Below, in pieces: positions 55,977-64,000 of a stretch of DNA of 64,000 nucleotides (its first letter is position 1; every line of letters begins with the position of its first letter). Below the pieces are notes generated by a model that was not told the origin of the DNA, did not search any database, and worked only from the letters and a program-made list of their open reading frames with translations. This stretch comes from Hormiphora californensis (Eukaryota > Ctenophora > Tentaculata > Cydippida > Pleurobrachiidae): assembly GCA_020137815.1 (NCBI GenBank), contig CM035362.1:4123508-4187507 (forward strand). The letters run 5' to 3'. Made by a program: the position numbers and the translations under genes.

Positions 55977-56201
55977 GTTATGTCAACGACCGGTGGACTT
56001 GGTCAAGAGTTCAGCAGAACTCTGAAGCAACTCGCAACCAAGAAATCGCGGAAAACTGGCTATACCTACCAGGAGTGTATTCGATACCTCCGTGTTCGTC
56101 TATCATTTTCAATGGTCCGCTCCATAACTTGTTCTATTCGGGGTTACAGAGGAACGAACAAGAATGATGGCTCTTCATCAGATCTGTACCATACATACTA
56201 G
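55977..56201 (+). pseudogene. Retroelement nuclease-domain C-terminus split by the giant element
   Basis: TCAACGACCGGTGG onward reads STTGGLGQEFSRTL, YTYQECIRYLRVRLSFSM and RSITCSIRGYRG, as in 36085-36290. The residues just before (FTPLVM) lie at 51024-51039 on the other side of the giant element, so the frame was interrupted by it at GTTAT. 56202-56638 has no supported gene and contains the NUTF2 promoter region. Confidence 0.75.
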
Positions 56202-56638
56202 TCTTTAACTGTTGCATGTATTTTATGTGATTTTCTTCGTGTAGCCGGTCAGGCAAAAACAATTGATATATACTATTATTGACATTGTTAGGCCAGATGC
56301 ATGTGGCTTCTTTTATTATAATTTTATTGATTTTGTAAACAAAATTTTTGCCGTTCTTTAAATTTTCAGATTTTGATTTCGGTCGAAGTGTTTTGTTGTC
56401 GAGTGGATGAAAAAAAAAACAGAGAAATTAGTTAAAAGGTGGAAAATATCGTGATTTTTGCTGAGAATACCAAAAAGGAACAATTTACAGGGTGTCGCAG
56501 AAAAGCAAACCTCCTTGGAGGCTGGAGCCAACCAACCAGAAAATCAAGTGAATTTTCACCCAATCTTGAATTAATTGTTGCCATGACTGTATTACATAAG
56601 CCATCATTCCCAGTGTCAGCTACTTCCCAAATTTAGAG

Positions 56639-57567
56639 ATGGCAGAACAGCTCGCCCAACAGTTTACACAATTTTACTACAACTCCTTTGACGCTGACCG
56701 TGCCAGCGTCATTAATATCTATGTAAGTTTCAAACTATTATAAACATATTTAATAAATAAATAAATACCTTTCTCAACCCTCTCTCGCCCCGTGACAAAT
56801 TATGTAGTGTTAGAACAATCAACATGTTGATAATATATTAATTGATGTGTTTAATTACATCCAGCTCGACTCTTTCAGCACCCACAAGCGGCGATGACCT
56901 TTGAAGGACAAAAGTTCGAGGGTCAACCAGCCATCCAAGCCAAGCTTACTGGTAAATATTATATATAATCATACATTCAAGATTATCATATTATATACTC
57001 CCGATATAATATATGACTATGATCATTCTAAAACTAAGAATATATTCAGAAACATCATATTGTTACATAAATAATGAAGGGAATTATCCATTTTAGGTCT
57101 GCCGTTCAAGACGGTGAAACATGTTGTGACAACAGTTGATGTGCAGCCCATACCTGGACAGGAAGCGTATATTATCTTAGTTCTGGGACAACTCAAGGTA
57201 AGAAGTGAGAGATAGAAGGAATGGGGAGAGATACAGAAGGAATGGGGAGAGAAGGAATGGGTGAGGGGTGTGGAGGAATGGGGAGAGTAGACCTAGAGAT
57301 GGGGAGAGCAGAAATATCGATAGGGGAAAGGAGAAAAAGACATAGAAATAGAAATAGAGAGTGGTTGCATGCCCGGGATTATAAGCTTGGTAAAGACAAG
57401 GAGGGATATTCCGTACCCTCACCTTACCTCACTGATCGTTCTCTCTCTCTTTACAGACGGACGATGATCCCCCGCATGGTTTTAGCGAGGTTTTCACGAT
57501 CTTCAATGTTAACGGCCAACACGTTGTTGTTAACGATGTCTTCCGATTAGCTCTACACAACGGTTAA
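56639..57567 (+). CDS. NUTF2: Nuclear transport factor 2
   Basis: Homodimeric carrier that returns RanGDP to the nucleus through FG nucleoporins. Four exons: 56639-56722, 56879-56951, 57097-57197 and 57457-57567; all GT-AG with consistent phases (0, 1, 0), 122 aa. The sequence runs MAEQLAQQFTQFYYNSFDAD, a short HPQAAMTFEGQKFEGQ strand, IQAKLTGLPFKTVKHVVTTV, VQPIPGQEAYIILVLGQLK and HGFSEVFTIFN to VNDVFRLALHNG, covering the whole NTF2 fold at near-human length (127 aa). The ATG at 56639 follows an in-frame stop region. Small introns, no repeats inside. PPIL2 follows 413 bp downstream on the same strand; 57568-57980 holds the 3' UTR, a GC-poor spacer and nothing else recognisable. Confidence 0.95.
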
Positions 57568-57980
57568 CATGTGTTAACATCATGTTAATGACGTGTGTTA
57601 ACATTGAATGTTAACCCTGGACCTGGAGAACAATTTGTTTTTTTACAGAGTGGTAATCGCCCTGTCAAAGTACACCCTAATGTTTCCAATCTATCTCTTT
57701 TTATACCCCCATTATAACTTATCCCCGCCCCGAAAGAAAGAGAAACTGATCTTTTTTGATATAAATTAAATGTTAGAGAACCCTGGTAGAAAGCGTTTGA
57801 TTAACTTATATTATATCTGTTTTTTTCTCAAAAAGCACTCCAGAGTGCTTTATTTTTGAAATAAACTACAAACTTTTACAATTGACGTGTCATCTATGAG
57901 TTTTATTTAGACTGGGTTAGGGTTCACCAACATTTATATTAATCCCCCTCAAATGGTCTAGCAGTTGTAATAGTAGTGAG

Positions 57981-60900
57981 ATGGGTAAGAAACAGCACCA
58001 GAAGGACAAACTTTATATCACTGCTACGGAGTGGAGGGAGCAGGTAATTAGCAAATTGTTGCAATTATTTTGGATTATTATGCCATGTGATTATATCTGC
58101 AATTAACTAAGGGAAGTTAGGGACCATGACAGTCCACACGTGTACTATAGTTATCATAACCGAGAAATTCATATCAATTAGCACAGCCCAACACTGTTGG
58201 GCCAACAGATTAAAAACTGATTCCCCTTACTTTCACCTACCTATAATCGTATCCCCCTTGTTTTTTAATCGTTTTCTCTCTCTAGTACGGCGGCAAGAGA
58301 GTCTCACACGAGAGGAATTTCAAACGACTCCCCTTTCATTGTTGTGCCCTGACCTTCCAAACGGTTGAACACCCTTACTGTACCAAGGAGGGTCACATCT
58401 TTGATCTTACTGCCATTGTACCATTCATAAGAAAGGTAATTAACTGAATAATAATTAGTTAATTAACAATAGTATAGTTTAACTTTCGTTCATTACGAAT
58501 GTGTGATTAAATTCCACAATTTCATCATTTTGGTAAAACCCGAACCCCTTTCCTCTCCTAATATAATGGTATAAACCCCTTTCCTAATATGGTATAAACC
58601 CCTTTCCTAATATGGTATCAACATTCAACCCCTTTCCTAATATGGTATCAACTCCTCCCCTAATATGGTATCAACCCCTCCCCTAATATGGTATCAACTC
58701 CTCAGTATGGTATCAACCCCTGTACTGGAAACAAGATGGATAGCAAGGATTTGTTCAAAGTGACCTTCCATAAGGACGCTGCTGGGAAGTTCCACTGTCC
58801 AGTCATGTACAAGACTTTCACCGACTCATCAACTATTGTCGCTATCAAGGTATTAGACTAATTTACACGACTGTTTTATATAACTGTACCGACCCTAGTG
58901 AACAGGAAAAGTGTCCTAATTACAATTTACATGGTAGCAACGGTTGCTAAGCAACCCCTCTCCTTATATGGTAGCAACCCCTCTCCCAACATGTTCTCTT
59001 CTCAGAAAACAGGAAACGTGTTCTCTATGGAGGCCATTGAGGAGTTGAACCTGAAAACAAAAAACATGATTGATCTGATCTCTAGTGAACCCTTTACTCG
59101 AGATGATATCATTACCATTCAGGTTTGTTTGTTTTTGAGTGTTTTTGAGTGTTTTTGAGTGTTTCTGAGTGTTTTTGAGTGTTGCGTCTGGAGGATGACC
59201 TGCCCGAAAGGCTGTACTGAATTGTAATCGCCGCTTTTATTCTGTAAATATTCAAAAATGTATGCTTCTGACGCTGAAATCCTCACCGGCCTATCCCACA
59301 AGATAGAGATATCGGATCTCTCCAAGTTTTACCACTTTGACCCAACTTATCTCTAAGAAACTTTCCCACTTTGACCCAACTTATCTCTAAGAAACTTTCC
59401 CACTTTGACCCAACTTATCTCTAATTGAAACTTTCCCACTTTGACCCAACTTATCTCTAATTGAAACTTTCCCACTTTGACCCAACTTATCTCTAAGAAA
59501 CTTTCCCACTTTGACCCAACTTATCTCTAAGAAACTTTCCCACTTTGACCCAACTTATCTCTAAGAAACTTTCCCACTTTGACCCAACTTATCTCTAAGA
59601 AACTTTCCCACTTTGACCCAACTTATCTCTAAGAAACTCTCCCACTTTGACCCAACTTATCTCTAAGAAACTTTCCCACTTTGACCCAACTTATCTCTAA
59701 TTGAAACTTTCCCACTTCGACCAACTTATCTCTAAGAAACTTTCCCACTTTGACCCAACTTATCTCTAAGAAACTTTCCCACTTTGACCCAACTTATCTC
59801 TAAGAAAGTTTACCACTCTGACCCAACTTATCTCTAAGAAACTTTCCCACTTTGACCCAACTTATCTCTAATTGAAACTTTCCCACTTTGACCCAACTTA
59901 TCTCTAATTGAAACTTTCCCACTTTGGCCCAACTTATCTCTAAGAAACTTTCCCACTTTCACCCAACTCATCTCTAATTGAAACTTTCCCACTTTGACCC
60001 AACTTATCTCTAATTGAAACTTTCCCACTTTGGCCCAACTTATCTCTAAGAAACCTGAAACTTTCCCACTTTCACCCAACTCATCTCTAAGAAACTTTTC
60101 CACTTTGACCCAACTTATCTCTAAGAAACTTTTCCACTTTGACCCAACTTATCTTTAAGAAACTTTCCCACTTTGACCCAACTTATCTCTAAGAAACTTT
60201 CCCACTTTGACCCAACTAATATCTAAGAAACTTTCCCACTTTGACCCAACTTATCTCTAAGAAACTTTCTCACTTTGACTCAACTTATCTCTAAGAAATT
60301 TTCCCACTTTGACCCAACTTATCTCTAAGAAAATTTCCCACTTTGACCCAACTTATCTCTAATTGAAACTTTCCCACTTTGACCCAACTTATCTCTAAGA
60401 AACTTTTCCGGGGGGGTTCCCATGGTATAATTTGGTATACTTTGGCACTTTCCACAACTTTTTCAGCGATTTTCCATATACCAAAGTATACCAAAGTATA
60501 CCAAAGTATACCAAGGTATACCAAAGTATACCATAAAAATTTTGAAAAAGGTAAAATTTAAGCGATAAGATAAAATAATTGACTAAATTTGTAAAACTAC
60601 ATCCTTATTTCGTTATAAATTGGTAATACAAAGCATATTAAACTGATTTTTACGTATGTTACATCATCCGGCTAGTGCTCAATGCTGGCCACTCAGTGGC
60701 CAGGGTTCGATTCCCGGTGAAGGCAATTTTTGAAAATTTTTTAGAGACTTTACCAAATACTATTTGAACATTTTCTTGACTTTTTAAAAAGTGTTGTATC
60801 ATACTCAAATGGGTCCCAATGTGTCAAACCCCAGTTTTGTGACTCATCATTTTATAGGAAAAATATTTTTCCTCGATTCTATGAATTTAGTCTATTTAGC

Positions 60901-63900
60901 CTCAATTTTATGAGTTGAGAAAGTTTATACAAAATGTTTTAAAGTCTAAATTATTGTAAATTAACACTTTAAAGTACGTAAAGCTATTAAAAAGATATGG
61001 TATACTTTGGTATACTTTGGTACTTTCCACATATTTTTTTGGGATTTTCCATATACCAAAGTATACCAAAGTATACCAAAGTATACCATGGGATCCCCCC
61101 CACTTTTCCACTTTGACCCAACTTATCTCTAAGAAACTTTCCCACTTTGACCCAACTTATCTCTAAGAAACTTTCCCACTTTGACCCAACTTATCTCTAA
61201 GAAACTTTCCCACTTTCACCCAACTTATCTCTAAGAAACTTTCCCACTTTGACCCAACTTATCTCTAATTGAAACTTTCCCACTTTGACCCAACTTATCT
61301 CTAAGAAACTTTCCCACTTTGACCCAACTTATCTCTAAGAAACTTTCCCACTTTGACCAAACTTATCTCTAAGAAACTTTCCCACTTTGACCCAACTTAT
61401 CTCTAAGAAACTTTCCCACTTTGACCCAACTTATCTCTAAGAAACGTTCCCACTTTGACCCAACTTATCTCTAATTGAAACTTTCCCACTTTGACCCAAC
61501 TTATCTCTAATTGAAACGTTCCCACTTTGACCCAACTTATCTCTAAGAAACTCTCCCACTTTGACCCAACTTATCTCTAAGAAACTTTCCCACTTTGACC
61601 CAACTTATCTCTAATTGAAATTTTCCCACTTTGACCCAACTTATCTCTAAGAAACTTTCCTACTTTGACCCAACTTATCTCTAAGAAACTTTCCCACTTT
61701 GACCCAACTTATCTCTAATTGAAACTTTCCCACTTTGACCCAACTTATCTCTAAGAAACTTTCCTACTTTGACCCAACTTATCTCTAAGAAACTTTCCCA
61801 CTTTGACCCAACTAATATCTAAGAAACTTTCCCACTTTGACCCAACTTATCTCTAAGAAACTTTCTCACTTTGACCCAACTTATCTCTAAGAAATTTTCC
61901 CACTTTGACCCAACTTATCTCTAAGAAAATTTCCCACTTTGACCCAACTTATCTCTAATTGAAACTTTCCCACTTTGACCCAACTTATCTCTAAGAAACT
62001 TTCCCACTTTGACCCAACTTATCTCTAAGAAACTTTTCCACTTTGACCCAACTTATCTCTAAGAAACTTTCCCACTTTGACCCAACTTATCTCTAAGAAA
62101 CTTTCCCACTTTGACCCAACTTATCTCTAAGAAACTTTCCCACTTTGACCCAACTTATCTCTAATTGAAACTTTCCCACTTTGACCCAACTTATCTCTAA
62201 GAAACTTTCCCACTTTGACCCAACTTATCTCTAAGAAACTTTCCCACTTTGACCCAACTTATCTCTAAGAAACTTTCCCACTTTGACCCAACTTATCTCT
62301 AAGAAACTTTCCCACTTTGACCCAACTTATCTCTAATTGAAACTTTCCCACTTTGACCCAACTTATCTCTAAGAAACTTTCCCACTTTGACCCAACTTAT
62401 CTCTAATTGAAACTTTCCCACTTCGACCAACTTATCTCTAAGAAACTTTCCCACTTTGACCCAACTTATCTCTAATTGAAACTTTCCCACTTCGACCAAA
62501 TTATCTCTAAGAAACTTTCCCACTTTCACCCAACTTGTCTCTAATTGAAACTTTCCCACTTTGACCCAACTTATCTCTAAGAAACTTTCCCACTTTTACT
62601 ACATCTCTCCCTCAGGACCCCCACAAAATAGAGAAATCTGATCTTTCCAAGTTTTACCACATCTCTCCCTCAGGATCCCCACAAAATAGAGAAATCTGAT
62701 CTCTCCAAGTTTTACCACATCAAACAGAAGATGAGGATGGTCGACGAAGAAGATGAATCAGCACAGAAATCCTCAACTTACACCCTGAAAAGTACCCCCG
62801 CCGAGGTTTGTTAGTTTCTTAACCCTTCTTTAAATTGGCACGGAAGATGTTTAAACATGTCTGTTAACAGTCTGTAGTAAGTGGACCTGCTCATCTGTAA
62901 TTTGCATTTTAAGTTTGTATATTTTGCAATTACAGACTGGGACTAAGCCCCGTCTAACTCTCCCCCTCTCTTATAGGCACTACCTACCTTGGCACATATA
63001 AAGCCCCGTCTAACTCTCTCCCTCTATTCTAGGCAGTACCTACCTTGGCACATATAAAGCCCCGTCTAACTCTCTCCCTCTCCTCTAGGCAGTAGCTACC
63101 TTGGCACATATAAAGCCCCGTCTAACTCTCTCCCTTCTAGGCAGTAGCCACCTTGGCACATGAAGCCCCGTCTATTATATCTCTTCCTCTCTTCTAGGCA
63201 GTGGCTACCTTGGCTGAGCTAAATGACACCTACAAAGCCCCTTCAAAAAAGGCGGCGGAGGCTGAGGATGATACTGAAATGCCTACATTCTTTCATAACA
63301 CTACCGTCGGTAAGTGTGTTTGTTTGTTTGTTTGTTTGTTTGTTTGTTTGTTTGTTTGTTTGTTTGTTTGTTTGTTTGTTAACAATCTCCCTCCCTCCAG
63401 GTGACGTATCTAGAGGTTTGACCAGTACTGTCGCACCCAGAGCTACTGAGAGCAAACTTGTAAAGAAAACAAACGATGAGGTAATAACTCAGTAATTAAT
63501 TAAATGTGTAATTATTGGGTAACTAGTTTATAATTTGATGATTGAGAAATATATATTGATAAATAAATTCACGTTTAGGTTTTGTACGAGGAAACTAAGA
63601 AAAAGAGCTACGTTAGATTGGTGACCTCAGTCGGGGAAATCAACTTGGAGTTATACAGCGATATGGTTGGTTACGAAGTTACCCCTTGCCACGATTGTAC
63701 GATTCATAGTACATAGTAATTTAATTAGTGTAGTTTAGTTACATACATATTAATTTGTAATTAGAGATGATTAGTAATAGTTCCCCACAGATTCCCAAGA
63801 CGTGTCACAATTTCTTGTTGCTTTGTAAAAAGGGCTATTACAACAACACCATCTTTCACCGGAGTATTAGGAACTTTATGGTCCAGGGCGGCGATCCAAC

Positions 63901-63902
63901 AG
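57981..63902 (+). CDS. PPIL2: PPIL2: U-box cyclophilin of the spliceosome, 5' two thirds
   Basis: Nuclear U-box protein with a cyclophilin fold (Cyp60/CYC4), associated with the spliceosome. Exons: 57981-58043, 58286-58435, 58706-58849, 59006-59122, 62674-62805, 63198-63309, 63401-63480, 63579-63665, 63791-63902; all phases agree and the last ends at a GTGAGA donor near the right edge. [20 protein letters not shown] matches the family start. U-box pieces: [19 protein letters not shown] and [12 protein letters not shown], then [11 protein letters not shown] and [14 protein letters not shown]. The cyclophilin domain begins at [19 protein letters not shown] and reaches [17 protein letters not shown]. 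The rest lies outside. Three introns contain arrays derived from the following exon's edge. Confidence 0.93.
58551..58705 (+). repeat. 20-24-bp array matching the start of PPIL2 exon 3
   Basis: About six units of CCTAATATGGTATCAACCCC (variants TATAAACCCC, ATCAACTCCT) run directly into the acceptor and exon start CTCAG|TATGGTATCAACCCCTG. Only the last unit has the AG and is coding. Confidence 0.85.
59289..62593 (+). repeat. 34/36-bp minisatellite filling a PPIL2 intron
   Basis: Roughly 75 units of GAAACTTTCCCACTTTGACC CAACTTATCTCTAA (34 bp; 36-bp variant begins TTGAAAC), interrupted by the element at 60410-61101. The array starts with a degraded copy of the next exon edge (CTCTCCAAGTTTTACCAC at about 59318-59335) and ends against intact copies at 62594. 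Just upstream, 59123-59180 is a GTGTTTTTGA repeat. Open frames in this array are artefacts. Confidence 0.95.
60410..61101. mobile_element. 692-bp hAT-like non-autonomous element, full copy
   Basis: Ends GGGGGGGTTCCCATGGTATA and complement of GGGGGGGATCCCATGGTATA (one mismatch), flanked by the 8-bp direct repeat ACTTTTCC (60402-60409, 61102-61109). Subterminal TGGTATACTT repeats in both orientations. Interior holds a tRNA-like B box (GGTTCGATTCCCGG, about 60705). Another copy is cut by the left window edge (1-347). Confidence 0.85.
62594..62711 (+). repeat. 58-bp duplication of acceptor and start of PPIL2 exon 5
   Basis: Units at about 62594-62651 and 62652-62709, each with TTTTACYACATCTCTCCCTC AG and GAYCCCCACAAAATAGAGAA ATCTGATC. 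The first AG (62614) leads to a frameshift and stop; only the second (62673) gives the conserved PPIL2 reading. Confidence 0.88.
62946..63197 (+). repeat. Four decoy acceptors with copies of the PPIL2 exon 6 edge
   Basis: Four units of 52-57 bp, each a polypyrimidine tract, TAG, then GCAGTACCTACCTTGGCACA and TAAAGCCCCGTCTAACTC. Decoy AGs end at 62976, 63032, 63088 and 63140; the coding acceptor ends at 63197 (GCAGTGGCTACCTTGGCTGA). Confidence 0.9.
63310..63379 (+). repeat. (TTTG)n microsatellite
   Basis: About 17 units of TTTG in the 91-bp PPIL2 intron 63310-63400, which it nearly fills. A (TAA)n run follows exon 63791-63902 at about 63907-63935. Confidence 0.95.
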
Positions 63903-64000
63903 GTGAGAATAATAATAATAATAATAATAATAATATAAGTTGAAAACAGGGCCAGCAAACTGAATTTTGACTGACACTGCTCAGCGTCAGAGCGGTATAC

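Noticed and set aside
59330-62593. CRISPR-like regular repeat array
   Set aside because: Units are contiguous 34/36-mers without spacers, inside an animal intron; it is a minisatellite.

Overview
The window is 64 kb of an animal nuclear genome: GT-AG introns, C2H2 zinc fingers, non-LTR retrotransposons and dense MITEs. Recognisable genes are SMG1, UQCRH, NUTF2, PPIL2 and a CSPP1-like gene. Compact conserved genes in a sea of foldback elements and simple repeats suggest an early-branching marine invertebrate such as a sponge. That placement is inference; no marker in the window fixes it.

Layout. 0.5-2.9 kb: 5' part of SMG1 (minus), six exons with consistent phases. 3-5.3 kb: tandem repeats, tRNA-like SINE pieces and a MITE. 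5.5-6.0 kb: UQCRH (minus), two exons. 6.3-10.5 kb: elements with telomere-like TTAGGG repeats, then a 5'-truncated CR1/L2-type LINE with an intact reverse transcriptase ORF. 11-31.9 kb: a cluster of zinc-finger genes and broken copies sharing one N-terminal module of unknown function. In one member (17.1-26.1 kb) that module is joined to a hAT-transposase-like body, which is interrupted by a decayed LINE. A 100-N gap, an inverted segment and a 347-bp exact duplication near 12-14 kb point to an assembly or haplotype problem. 32-36.3 kb: three fragments of a retroelement C-terminal domain among MITEs. 37.2-47.5 kb: CSPP1-like gene with a complete LINE ORF1 in an intron. 47.9-51 kb: foldback MITEs, some nested. 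51.0-56.0 kb: a 4.9-kb element with arms of about 1.5 kb, flanked by a 5-bp target duplication. 56.6-57.6 kb: NUTF2. 58.0 kb to the end: PPIL2, open at the right edge, with a 3.3-kb minisatellite in one intron.

Most interesting signals. (1) The 3' splice site plus the first coding bases of an exon is repeatedly duplicated into the upstream intron, sometimes as an array: six cases in four genes. (2) A 109-bp palindromic MITE (MITE-A) carries a splice-donor-like CAGGTAA on each strand. In SMG1 and the hAT-like gene the intron begins exactly at that GT. In the hAT-like gene the 58-bp MITE core is flanked by a 37-bp exon duplication, so it looks like a recent intron gain. (3) A shared N-terminal module sits on both zinc-finger and hAT-like bodies.

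The conserved genes have unrelated housekeeping roles (NMD kinase, complex III hinge subunit, Ran import factor, spliceosomal cyclophilin, centrosome/cilium) and form no pathway together. The zinc-finger cluster is the one locally expanding family.
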